Source: Paramecium pentaurelia (Eukaryota; Ciliophora; Oligohymenophorea; Peniculida; Parameciidae). Taken from it: DNA of 64,000 bases. The notes under the pieces were generated by a model. That model did no database searches. It had not been told where the DNA came from and saw only the letters and a program-made list of their open reading frames with translations. The stretch's first letter is position 1. Each line of letters starts with the position of its first letter. Shown here one piece after another: positions 11,294-22,786 of the stretch. The stretch covers positions 359,865-423,864 of the forward strand of contig CAJJDO010000010.1 in assembly GCA_905183005.1 (NCBI GenBank), written 5' to 3'. The position numbers and the translations under genes were made by a program.

Positions 11294-12558
11294 TCATTTA
11301 CCTTAGTTGATCCAATATTATTCATATTTTTGATATTTCTCAGTGTTTCTTCTTAAAATGTCTTCTAAAGGTCCTAACATTCTTTTGAAACTATGTCTGT
11401 CCAAGTATATTAATTTAACTTCTGTCTATAAATATATAATAAATTATCAATTTACTTAAGCAACAACATTAGCTTATCTTGGAATGTCTTTGAGTAAGGC
11501 TAATTCTCCAAAATAATCACCTTCTTTATATTAAAAGACTTTAACTGGTTCTTATCCTTGACTCAATGTTTTTGTGGCTATCAATTCCCCTTCTTCTATC
11601 ATATAAAAAATATCTCCTTATTCTCCTTCTCTTATAACATAATCTCCTTTTTAGAAATTGGCACTTCTAATTGCATCTGCAACATGTGATCTTTCATATG
11701 GATCCATCATTGATAGCAATTCAATTTATTTAAGAACATTTACATATTTTTCCCTCTTTCTAAAAATGTGATATTTTAATGTATACTTCATTGCTGCATC
11801 TTTAACAATATGATTAAATGTTTATCTATCCAATGCAAATAATATAGAATCAGTTTTACACTGAATTGAGGCAGCTCGTGGTGCATTATACAATAAAGCT
11901 AACTCTCCAAATGATTCTCCAGGATAATATACTTTTAAAAATTTGTTTTCCCCATCTTTTATAAATCTCTTAAAACAATTAAGCTCCCCTTAATCTACGA
12001 CATATAAATTATCCCCATTATCTCCTTATTTGATGACCCAATCCTCTGCACTAATATTGTAAATCAATGTTTACTTATAACTACGTTCTTCCATTGCATC
12101 AATTACGATATCTTTTTCTCTTTAATCAAGTGATGCAAACATAAAAGATTACTCTAACCTTTTACCTATTTTTTCCTTCTATTATTGAGTCTTTATAATC
12201 ACTCTAGGTTAAAATGACTGTTATTTTAATATTAAATATACACCTCCTTTCTATTGTATTATCCATAAGCTTCAGCTGAAATAGAGGCTCTTTATTTCCT
12301 AGCAGCAGCAGGTCTTTTAGGCAATTCTATTACTTCATCATCAGAGGATGAGGAATGTACATTTTATTTCTATCTTTATTTCACTATATCCCTTCCTTTT
12401 TTATCTAGCCAAGCAATAGACCAATCAATCTAATATTTTTGTTTTTAACTTACCACATTTTTTGGCTATTAGGCCAGAATATCTTCCATTAGTTTTTAGA
12501 GTATAAACACCACATTTTCTTGGGCATACTGTCGTAGTTTTTCTGCCGATTAATTCAT
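11294..12558 (-). CDS. cAMP-dependent protein kinase regulatory subunit, 394 aa
   Basis: Binds and inhibits the PKA catalytic subunit and releases it on cAMP binding. The N-terminus (residues 8-45, YAQENVVFILQKLMEDILAQ then PKNVIDWSIAWLDKKG) fits the RIIa-type dimerisation/docking helix pair. The inhibitor segment RKQRASISAEAYG presents a Ser like an RII substrate site. Two cyclic-nucleotide-binding domains follow, each with the phosphate-binding cassette: FGELALLYNAPRAA and FGELALLKDIPRQA. Introns at 12430-12453 (24), 12218-12243 (26) and one 30-nt intron near the 3' end give 395 codons including the stop. The ATG at 12558 was chosen because it adds the docking helix; an internal ATG at 12489 would lose it. 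Confidence 0.93.
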
Positions 12559-13385
12559 TTAATGGATTATTAATTAAAAATTGAAGCATTTAATTTTAAA
12601 TCACAAGTTTTTAGAGAAATTTGATCTTCCATAGATATTTTAAACATTAGGTCTCATATTGATTGTTCTTAATCAAAAAGTAAATGTCAATTAAAACTTG
12701 CAAGGAAATCTAATACTAATTAATTATCTAATAACTTTAGTTCAAAAACTAACTTTCTTCTTAGATTAGAAACAAATCTAATAATCTTTCTTATGTAGAT
12801 ATTCATCAAACTATTTAGGTATAAATGAAAAAGAAGAGTTATTTAATGTGAAGCATATCATTAACAAATTTTTTATGTCATGTTAAATCCTTAATTGATT
12901 ATGGCCTATTTATTCCTCAATAGAAACCATAGATATAGGTTTCTACATAAAGAACTAACCAAAAACTAAATATAATAAAACTCAGTTTCTAAGTAGCTTA
13001 TGTCAAAATTCATTATAAACAAATCATAATATCATTAAATGAATATGTACAAAATAGACAAATAAATCATTGTAGATTTAGATAACAATATATGAATGAT
13101 ATTTCACAGATTGTAACATAGAGCAGAAGAAGATGACTAAAAATTAACAGATTTTCAATTTTAAGCATAAATATTATTTCAAATATTTGTAATGATAGAT
13201 CTTAAAAAAACCAGAAGGTTTAATTTGAAGATTTTTGGAGTCTAATCATGATAAAGAAGACTTGCAAAAATAAAATTAGAAATATATATTCAAGATTGAA
13301 AAATCTAGAAGAAGAAAAATAAACTTTAAGCAAAAGCAAACATACTTAATGATTCATATATATATATATATTTAATTTTTAACGA
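12559..13385. other. Noncoding spacer between divergent genes
   Basis: Region between the PKA-R start and the cyclin start. A minus-strand ORF near 12.9 kb (MVSIEEQIGHNQLRIQ and onward) has fair composition but no support. A short AT dinucleotide run (ATATATAT) lies just before the cyclin. Confidence 0.4.
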
Positions 13386-14444
13386 ATGCTAAACTGCCAA
13401 CATAAATCAAATAAAAACATATGCAAATTATGTGGAATAGCTATTTATAAAGATGGATCTGTTGCTTATAAACATATTTCCTTTAAGAGTCATCAATAAG
13501 CCAAAAATCTTTTCGATGATCTAAGCAATATTAGCATAAATTATGAACGAAGAGAAGAATTAATAGATTTCATTTATTAAACTAAATAAAGCTTATAATT
13601 AACTGATCAAACTGTTCATTTAGCCATTCATTATTTAGATAGATGTTAAAATTTACTTTAATGTTATAATCCAAAATTGATTTCATTACTATGTTTAATG
13701 GTCAGTTCTAAAATGATTGAAGATGATTCACATATTCCAGGAATGAGTAAATTATAAAAAGCAAGTGATTTAAATTTAAATAAAAATGAATACAAATAAG
13801 CAGAATGTTTAGTTTTAAAAACATTAAATTGGTAATTTAATATACTAATTCTTATAGGAAATTAAAAATTAACACTTTATATGAATAAGTTTAAAGTCTT
13901 TTATGTATAGGAGTAGTATTTTCTACAGATACAAATGATGGAATCATGGATTATAATATGATTAATTTTGTATGTTGTAAAATGCTAAAAGATCATTCCA
14001 AAATAGTTTATCAAGTAAACAAAATACCTTAATTGATGCAAATTAATACTAAGATTTTAGCAATGGCTATTATTTTATATATGAGAAAACAATGCCGTTT
14101 GCATCCTCTGTAGTAAATTTTTGGTTATGTTCACTAGTCCACATTAATTATAAGGTTTACTTGAAGAAAATTAAAATCAATTGTTAATTGATACATATGG
14201 TCAACTCAATAATCTATTACAAAACAATTCATTAAGCAATACAAAAAGTGTTTCAAGAGCCTTGTCACCTATTACACTTTCTACTTGTAAATCTATGCCC
14301 CCTGCCACTCGAGTTACATAAAACCAGCGAATGCCTTTAAATATTATTACAAATCATCAAACATGTATCAAACCAAAACTCATAAAATCAAAACATTAAG
14401 AATAAGATTTAAATCCATTAAGAGTTAAAAATAAGAATTGTTGA
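13386..14444 (+). CDS. Cyclin (PHO80/cyclin-box type), 334 aa
   Basis: A cyclin-box protein that would activate a cyclin-dependent kinase. Residues 1-40 contain a small Cys pattern (CQHKSNKNICKLCGIAIYKD). The cyclin fold spans about residues 50-250: TDQTVHLAIHYLDRCQ (the helix carrying the LDR motif), LISLLCLMVSSKMIEDD and LVLKTLNWKLKINTLYEQV. The tail is Ser/Asn-rich with TP/SP sites. Introns at 13832-13857 (26) and 14110-14137 (28) give 335 codons including the stop. It resembles short interphase or PCL-type cyclins more than mitotic ones; no destruction box was seen. The stop is 43 bp from the stop of the convergent neighbour. Confidence 0.82.
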
Positions 14445-14487
14445 TTTTTATATTTGTTTTACTATATAAATTAATAAATTAAAATTT

Positions 14488-16308
14488 TCATTTTTTTTAT
14501 TCATAAATTCTGTTTCTTAAAGCATAATATTTATCTTATAATATTTATAAACAATTTTCTTTAGAATGATCATCATATTATCTATCAGTTTATAATTTAC
14601 TTGAATTCGAAAAATGATCAGTTCTTGCTTAATGTCTTTTTGTATTTTCAATTGATTATTGACCAAGATTTGGATTTCCTTCAACACATTATTATTTGAC
14701 TAACTTTTTTAATTGATTCACTGTAGTAGTCTAATTAGATAATGGTGATTAATTGCCCATAGCTTATGAGTCATCAGTACCTCTTTGAATTGAATTATAA
14801 CTATTTCTTTGATTACTTAAAGTAGCAGAATTCTATAAATATTAAGAATTTTAAAAAGATCTTTATTAATTTATTTTACTTTATTATTCTATATGATCTT
14901 TAAGTTCTCTTTAAAATTCAACTGCATATTATTATAATTCTACAACTCTTTAATTTAAATTCTGAATTTCCATTTATAAATTAGTATTTTCAATTTATAT
15001 TTATTAATTATCTTTAATAAGTATAGCATTTCTATCTTGTAATTATCTATTTTCTTGTTATAAATCTTTTAATTCATACAAAACTTATTCATATTCTTTT
15101 TTTACAATATCATTATCTTATTCTAATCTTGCTATTTGTTATTCTAATAAATCACATTCCTTCATTAAATCCTTATATTATAATAATGTTTAATTTGTAT
15201 TTTCTTTACCTTCCTAAGCACTCTATTTTAATCCATAAGCAATGTTTTCAAGTTAATGAATTATTAAACACTTTTCTTATAAATCTTATTCCATTTATTT
15301 TATAATTTATTCTTTCTAATTAATATCTTATTCTAATTTATTAATTTTCTATTTGATTTAATTTTAATTATCATATATCACTTTTTTTTCTATTTTTAAA
15401 GTTCTATGTGATTTTTCCAATATTTTATTTTCATCTTAAATCTTGTGTAATTCTAATTTTAATTAATTTTATTCATCATTTATTTTTTTGTCTTTCTCTT
15501 CTTTTTCTAATTAACTAATTTATAATTATTTATATAATTATTAATTTTCATTTTCTAATAGTTGCAATTCTCTTACTAATTCTTAATATTAAAAGTTCCC
15601 TCTTTATTATTCTAACTCAAACTATTTTTGAAGTTCTTCATAATATTTAATTTTACTATGATACATTGATTCAAATTAATTGAACTATATTATTGAAATG
15701 AATATAATACCTTTTCAGATAATTTATAGAATTCATTTTAACTATTATCTAACTATTATTAAAATCTCTTATTTTCTTTCATTATACTTGAATATTAAGA
15801 TTTAATTGAGGCATTCGTTTCTATTAATTCTTTAATCTCCTTCTAATTGTTTTAATTCTCATTCTTTAATGTTACTACTTAAACTTTGTAAGATTCATTC
15901 TCAGTTTTATATTTAATTAATGAATCTACTTATTCTTTCAATAGATTAATTTATTATGTTTATGATGATTATTATGCATTAGTTATAGTTTCTAATTTCA
16001 ATTTTGATGTTTCTAATTCATATTATAATGTTGTATTTTATACTTCTAAATATGATACTTTTTCAACCAATTCTAAATTCTATTTTTCATAAATGCAATA
16101 CTTTTTATTAATAATCTTGAACTTATTTCTCTAATTTCATTTTATATAGTCTTAGTTCATCAACTATATGTTCGTTAGATTTTAATGTTTCACTTATTTT
16201 TCTTTCACTTATTCTCTCTATTTCTTATTGTGTTTTAACTATCTTCTTTCTCTCTTACATAGATCTTGTTCTTGATGATAAGAAATCTTAAAAGAATAGT
16301 TTACTCAT
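14488..16308 (-). CDS. Coiled-coil protein, 590 aa
   Basis: From ATG 16308 (MSKLFFQDFLSSRTRSMQER) to TGA 14488-14490. Introns at 16080-16101 (22) and 15685-15710 (26) leave 591 codons including the stop. Residues from about 15 to 430 are continuous coiled coil rich in Gln, Glu, Lys and Leu. The last 150 residues are Ser/Asn/Thr-rich with low complexity (SLSNQRNSYNSIQRGTDDSQ). No enzymatic motif. It starts only 15 bp after the stop of the upstream gene on the same strand, one of the tightest tandem junctions here. Confidence 0.75.
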
Positions 16309-16323
16309 TATTTATTTTAAAAT

Positions 16324-18105
16324 TCAAAAGTTTGTTAATATATAATCATGATTATATTTTACAAATTGTTTCAATTCCCATCTAAATTAAGCAGGATCTC
16401 TAAATTACAATTTTTTCTCTAATTCAACCATATTTAAATTATCATATTTCATAAATTAAATTGCATAAAACAATGCAAATATACCACAATCATATCCATT
16501 TTTCTATTAAGTACAATTCAAAACAATGCATCTTTTATCTTCTAATTTGAGTAAATTATAATAGGCAGCTTCAAGATTTTTCTTCTAACAATACAATGAA
16601 TCACAAACATATAGTTATTTATTGTCTTCTATCATTATCAAATAATGTGATCTTTCACAATTCATAACAAATACTTTTCTTCTCTTATCCTTAATGTTTT
16701 AATTCAATTCCTAATAGAATCTATTATTTTTTTATCATTATTTACTTCTCATTATGATAGAACTAATTATTATAATCACAACTAATAAAATTTGAACTCT
16801 CATTTGTATTAAAAATGACTGTTTACAAATTCGAAACCTTTTTAATAATACTATAATAATTCTTGAAATAATCCAAAAAGTAATCTAATGAATTTTCAAA
16901 TAACCATATGCCAGGATTTAATGCTTTATATGCTTAAATTTATATGTTAAACTCTCTATATGAACATATACTTTATGAAACTTCTTTATTTGGAATAAAT
17001 CTAGAAATAGTCTAAACTCCTTATTCAGAAGTTATTGTATAAGTACATTATTTAAAAAACTCTTATTAATCTACTGATTTATCATTATAAAAATAATAGG
17101 TTATTCCATTTTGTTCATCAAATATCTAGAATGGTCCAAACATCATATCATCATTAAATTATCCATTAAAATACTATTGATTATAAAGAATAGTTCCATA
17201 TCCATGTTTTTTATTTTAAACAAAATTTCCTTTATAGATGATTAAATTTTATTTATTAATTATTCTTCCTTCACCATTAAATAATCCATATTACATCATA
17301 CCTTAATAAATCAATTAATCTTAAGAATAAATATTTGTATAACCATTCTAATCAAAATTATCATCTAAAATACCTTCACTAACAATTTACCTTGATGATA
17401 ATTCTAATAATAATTTTTATTATTAACAGAAACGTGGTTATTAATAGTGTATAATCCTACTTGTTGATAATGAGATTGTCTTTTAATTATTGAATTTAGA
17501 GACTATTCTTATAATTAAATTAATTAATACATATCTCCATTTTATAATAAAATCAATTATTTCTGCTTTTTATAATTCAATTTATATCCTTCAAACTTTT
17601 TTATTAATATTCGTCTAAAATATTCAATAAATATAATTTTAATGCCTTTTCCCGAATTTCTTAAGTACCCAAATTCTTATCCATATATCTATTCAAATAC
17701 TTAAAAAAGCATATCCATTTTTTTTTAATCTATATTAATAGTTTCAATTTAGTAAAAGTAGTCGATATCTGTGTCCATGTTTAATGTTAATAATAAAGAC
17801 TATTGTATTAATTAAATTTGAATTTTTGATAGATATTAATAAAATTATTATGCTAATTAAACATCAAATGTATTGATCTTTAATTATTCATCTACTTAAA
17901 GGTTATATAGTTAAGAAAAGTATTTATAAATCTATTTTGTTAAACAACAAATTAATTCATTTTAATTACCATCTAAAATAATTTTAATTAATTATTAAGA
18001 TTTTTCACTCATCTAATTTTTGATAAAGAAGTATATTGAAATACCATCTAATTCCTCTAATATTGATTTAGCATATCCCCAATTTATTTGATAACAAAAA
18101 GACAT
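16324..18105 (-). CDS. MORN-repeat protein fused to a C48 (Ulp1/SENP-like) cysteine protease, 576 aa
   Basis: The middle holds MORN-like repeats (YQGMMQYGLFNGEGRI, YKGNFVQNKKHGYGTI, YFNGQFNDDMMFGPF), which usually bind membranes or cytoskeleton. The C-terminal 200 residues match the Ulp1/SENP papain-like fold: catalytic His in MNCERSHYLIMIED, Asp in LYVCDSLYC, and the Gln-to-Cys segment QQKNGYDCGIFALFYAIQF. The predicted activity is removal or processing of SUMO or a related modifier. Introns 17365-17390 (26) and 16721-16745 (25) leave 577 codons including the stop; the second one joins the MORN part to the protease part. The N-terminal 170 residues match nothing I know. A MORN-plus-C48 architecture is unusual. 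Confidence 0.78.
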
Positions 18106-18210
18106 ATTAATAATTAATATTTAATATAAAATATTGCACAAATTTAATATGATCATTTTATTAAAATAATAATGTTTAATATGTGTTTAAAATATATATT
18201 TCATTCATTA

Positions 18211-18877
18211 TCATTAAGTTGATTGGAAATAATTGTCAATATCTTCTTCTTATTAGAAATTGCCCACTCTGTTAAAATAATATTGGTGGCTTTCAAAATC
18301 TTAAAAATTTAAATCTTCTTCTTCCTAATAAATATAAAAAAATTGAAAATACTTGTATAAATTATCTTTCAGTATCAATATAATTTTGATCATCACATAT
18401 TATCATAAGATTTGATGATTCTTAATTAGATCCACAAATATCTGTGGTTTCAGGGTCATCATGTAATTTTTATTTAAGTAATTAATTTTACTCTTAAATG
18501 ATTTCTTAAGTCTTTCTTTAGGCTTCAATTTCTTTAAGCCTCATTTCTTTAAGTTTCTTTTTAAGTTTATTTTGATTCTTTCTCAAATAGCTTCTTAGAA
18601 ATCCCATTTTTTCGTTAGAAAATTGCTTTATATCTGCCGTAAGTAATTTCACTTTTTTAAATAGTTGCGTATAATCCTCAAGAGTTTTTTTGGGAATTCC
18701 AACTATTTCGGCAGCTTAATTTAAGGTGACTTTGATTATTTCACCATTATTAGTTTATAATCCTTCAGTAAACATTAATCTCCATCTCTCAACTTTCTCA
18801 ATTGCCTCACAAACAAGTCTTTCTTTTACTCTCTTGAAGGATTAGTGTTTATTAGTAATAGAAGTAGAAGTATGCAT
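18211..18877 (-). CDS. Ciliate hypothetical with a possible HTH and coiled coil, 212 aa
   Basis: Residues 10-75 (KRVKERLVCEAIEKVERWRL, then TLNQAAEIVGIPKKTLEDY) read like a helix-turn-helix region, followed by a basic coiled coil (LRSYLRKNQNKLKKKLKEMR) and an acidic tail. One 28-nt intron (18325-18352) gives 213 codons including the stop. I recall similar short proteins as expanded families in ciliates but cannot name one. DNA binding is only a guess from the HTH-like segment. Confidence 0.65.
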
Positions 18878-18974
18878 TTTAAATAGTAAAGTAATTTATG
18901 CTTTGAATTTTAGATAATTTCATGGCTTTAAATTTTCTTTAAAAGATACATAAACATATATTATATTTTACAAT

Positions 18975-19637
18975 TCAATAAAGGTTTCTAATTAAGTCAA
19001 TTGAAATTTTTTTCTTTTTTTATCTTTATTCCAAATGACTCTAAACTCTGGAAACTTAATTAGATGAATCCTCTTTAAATAATTATTAAAGTCTTTTAGA
19101 ACAATTATCTATTGTTTTTCTATTTTCCTATATTGATTTAATTTTTTATCTCATTATAATATGGTTATCTGACTTTTTTTCATTCCCTTATAGATTTACA
19201 ATATTATTGACTTAAATAAGTCTACTGTTAAAAATAAATTTAGTACGGCTTCAAAACTGTTGTGCTAATGCTTCTCACATGCTTAACAAATGAACCCATT
19301 CTTCTTCTTTGAGACATAGCATTTGTTATCTGCTCTCTATCAGATTGTAAAATCTTTCTATAAGTTTCTAACTATTCTTCATGGTAATGATCAAATTCCT
19401 CTAATTTTTTGTTAAGTCTATGACTTCTGAGTAATAAAGGGTCGTTTTCCTTAAAATTAACAGATCCATTACTTAAAGTTGTTCATTATTAGTATAATGA
19501 ATTCTCTTAAGCAAATTATGTTATTTTATCTTGTTCAAGATTAAATCTATATTCTCTTACTTTTAAAGCCATTCTGGATTTTGTGGAGGTTTTTCATAAA
19601 TGTTCAGTGTTAGTTCTGAAGAATACCTGAAAGTCAT
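18975..19637 (-). CDS. Charged helical hypothetical protein, 205 aa
   Basis: From ATG 19637 (MTFRYSSELTLNIYEKPPQN) to TGA 18975-18977, with introns at 19450-19472 (23) and 19225-19246 (22), giving 206 codons including the stop. The body is alpha-helical and strongly charged (LNKKLEEFDHYHEEQLETYR, SQRRRMGSFVKHVRS), and the tail is Lys/Gln-rich. An overlapping frame starting at MALKVREYRF hits an in-frame TGA and was rejected because the first intron accounts for everything. No family recognised. Confidence 0.65.
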
Positions 19638-19732
19638 TATTATAAAAATAATTTCTAAAGTTCTGCATTATGTAATGAATCATAAATACAAAATAATAAA
19701 ATTGATGTTCTAATATAAAGATTATTTTATGA

Positions 19733-21423
19733 TCATTTTTACATTTTTTTTCTTTCTGCTATTTTCCTTCTAGCTTTTTTAGCTTAATACAACAATTTTA
19801 CAACTATTTTCAAAGCCATTTAAATATTGAGACTAGTTAAAGCAAATCGAATATCCATTTCTGTGACATCAACATATTCAATAAATTAATTAATAATTGG
19901 CTACTTACCAAAATCAGTTAACCAATCATCCATTATTATTTAATCAATTTTCATTCTTTTTTCAGGAGCCTTTTATAATAAACCTTACAATAATTTAATA
20001 ATGGAATTAGAAAATCCTATGGGTTAAGTAAAAGGAGGACTAAATAAAAAAAATAAATAACTTCTCTTCCAATATTTGTTGTCTCAATTCCATAGACTTT
20101 TAACTTGTAAATGGAAGTTTTCCATAGACCATCTAATACAAAGTTACACCTCCTGCCCAAATATCAACTGGCTTTCCATCAAAATTCTATCCTAAATGAT
20201 TTATAGGATTTATACCTTTAAATACTTCTGGAGCTAAATATGCTTGAGTACCTGTTTAATTGGATATTCTTCCATCTCCTCCATCTTCCATAATATGAGA
20301 AACTCCAAAATCTGCAATTTTAAGTTAATTATTAATGTTGACTAAAAGATTTTCTGGTTTAATATCTCTATGAATCACATTAACACATTCATGTACTTAA
20401 TATATAAATACTATTTTACAATAATACAATCCTTTGATAAAATCAGAAAAGTAATGTCGACATTATTCTTCTGTTAATCTAGACAAGGGATTTTTATCCT
20501 CAATTTCATCTAATATATTAGAAGTAGTTTTCTATTTTTTAAAGAATCCTTTGCTTAATATACTTCCTTTGCCCATGTATTCCATTACCAAATATAATTT
20601 ATCTTTATTTGGGTCATCAATGACCTCAAATAATTGAACAACATTTTCATGAGATATCTAATTAACAGTCTAGATACCTTTTTCATTATAGCTATTTCTC
20701 TTTCTAACATCGTATAAGCATTTGATTTTGAAAGCAGTTTCTTTTTTAACTTTTTTTTATTTGCGATTTTAATTGCCTATAAAATCAAATTAATATATCT
20801 ACAAAGATTTCGCCTTTAAAATTTTATGCTTTTTTAACTTTTCCAAAGGCTCCCTGTCCCAAAGATTCTAAGACAGTATATTAGTTAATTTATGCCATGC
20901 CTTCTTCATTTACACTCTTCTCTAAATGTGAAGTTTAGACAACTTCTAAAGTATGTTAGACTTATAAAGATCTCCTAGGTTGTTTTTACCTTTATGAGCT
21001 TAGCATTTAGGATTCTTTAATACTCAAATATTTTTCCATAGATATTTCTACTTTCTCATACAATATACACATTCTTACCTCTATTTTATTTGATTTCCTA
21101 ATCAAATCAATTAGATTAGTAGTAGCATAATCAAGAAATGGCTTTTTGATCCCTGGAGACTTAGCATTAAAGGCTTATAAATTTTATGGATTTTAATTTA
21201 GAACTATTTTTGAAGGTACATTTCTAATGAATTCAAGAAGATTAGTTTAATGTTTGAGTTTATTTTTATGCAAAAATAACGTTGTATCATCCCATCTAAG
21301 ATTAAAATCACTTGGATCTGTTTTCAATCTTTCAGGCTCTTAAAGTAGAGATAGCATCCTTACCAATCTAAATCATAGATACCTGAAATTGTTTAATTAA
21401 TTGTTTGATGTTCCACTTCCCAT
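19733..21423 (-). CDS. CaMKK-like serine/threonine kinase with N-myristoylation signal, 524 aa
   Basis: Residues 2-7 (GSGTSN) form a myristoylation signal, suggesting membrane attachment. The kinase domain begins near residue 195: glycine loop LGQGAFGKV, lysine in FAIKIANKKK, FEVIDDPNKDKLYLVMEYM, catalytic VIHRDIKPENLL, IADFGVS, and the substrate-lobe segment VDIWAGGVTLYQMVYGKLPF. The VIDDP(N) segment and the IADFGVS loop are characteristic of the CaMKK/LKB1-kinase group. Five introns (24, 26, 20, 24, 22 nt) give 525 codons including the stop. The tail KKARRKIAERKKM is basic and could bind calmodulin, but that is inference. It is head-to-head with the next kinase over a 35-bp spacer. Confidence 0.88.
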
Positions 21424-21458
21424 ATGAATAATAATATTCAATAAATTATTATATAATT
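21424..21458. promoter_or_regulatory. 35-bp divergent promoter region between two kinase genes
   Basis: The start codons of the CaMKK-like gene (minus) and the Aurora-like gene (plus) are separated by 35 bp of A/T-only or nearly A/T-only sequence. Both 5' UTRs and any core promoter elements must be within this spacer or overlap the coding regions. Confidence 0.6.
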
Positions 21459-22742
21459 ATGCAATCTGAAGACAATGAATGGTAAAAAATAGTATAAACA
21501 ACAACCAAGATAGATTAATAAATAAAGAATATTAAAATGAGATTATAATCAGCATTGACATAGCTTATCATTCAATCTGAAGAAAATAATAAAATTAACA
21601 ATCCTGACCCAATCCTTCCAAAAACAAATGTTCCTTTAATCATTTAACATAACAGCAGATCTATTGAAAAGAGAGACAAACCTGCTCTGAGACAGTGTGC
21701 ATCTAAATCTCCTATTAGAACTCCTGAAACTACAGACTGTCCATCTCCAATTTCATCAATTGCTCATAATTCCATTCTAAGAATGCAAATGAAGGCAGCT
21801 GAAGTTTTAAGTCCAAAATATCATAATATATCTGATAGATTCCATATAGGCAAATTTTTAGGAAAAGGTAAATTTAGTGATGTCTTTTAAGCATAGTAAA
21901 ATACTAATTTAATTTAGAGAGAAAACATCAAAAGTTTTGGTGGCTTTAAAAGTAATTCAAAAAAGTGTCATCAGCAAATATAAAATGGAAGCTTAGTTAG
22001 CACATGAAATAAAAATATAGAGTTATCTCAATCACCCAAACATCCTTAAACTTTATGGTGTATTCTAAGAATAAACTAAAGTATTTAATTAAAGATTATC
22101 ATAAAAGATTGTTTTAATTTTAGAATATGCACCAGATGGTGAATTATACAAATTGCTTAAAAAGCAACCTAATCGTAGATTTAGTGAAAATAAGGCAGGA
22201 AATTATATAGCATAGATTGTTGAGGGAATATCCTATATGCATAAAATGAAAGTTATACATAGAGATATTAAACCAGAAAATATATTAATTAGTCTAGTAA
22301 TACATATGAATAAAATTAGTAATTTTTAAAAATTGCAGATTTTGGATTAGCTACATATTCACCAGAATCAAAACCAAGATAATCCTTTTGTGGAACAATT
22401 GATTATATGTCTCCTGAGATAGCTTCTGGATAAGACTATGATCATTCAGTTGATTTATGGTCAATTGGAATTCTAGCTTATGAATTGACTACAGGAGCCA
22501 CTCCTTTTTATTAATCATCTAAAGAAGATACAATGAGAAAGATCATAGAAGGTAGAGTTGATTTTCCTAAATATGTTTCAAATGAATTATAAGATTTTTC
22601 AAAATGCTGTTTAAGAAAGGATCCCTCTTAAAGATTGAGATTGGAATAGATGGCTATACATAAATGGATTTAAATGAATCATCAATCTGGAGGATAATAT
22701 GATAGAATGCTTGTATAATAATTGGTAACTATACTGAAATGA
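21459..22742 (+). CDS. Aurora-like serine/threonine protein kinase, 403 aa
   Basis: About 125 disordered N-terminal residues with SP/TP sites (ASKSPIRTPETTDCPSPI) precede the catalytic domain. Motifs: glycine loop LGKGKFSDVFQA, lysine in VALKVIQKS, NHPNILKLYGVF, EYAPDGELYKLLKKQ, IHRDIKPENIL, IADFGLATYSPES, and a CGTIDYMSPEI activation segment like Aurora CGTLDYLPPEM. The acidic-Gly-Glu-Leu hinge and the short C-lobe also fit Aurora. Introns of 22, 27 and 23 nt give 404 codons including the stop. Aurora kinases act in mitosis and cilium disassembly; a more divergent AGC/CAMK-like kinase is possible. Confidence 0.85.
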
Positions 22743-22786
22743 TTTATGTGATTAAGTGAAATTTGTTTTAATTTTATTATAATTTA

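Noticed and set aside
19494..19560. Frame starting MALKVREYRF with an internal TGA, read at first as UGA recoding
   Set aside because: A different frame with a 23-nt intron at 19450-19472 gives a longer uninterrupted protein with better composition.
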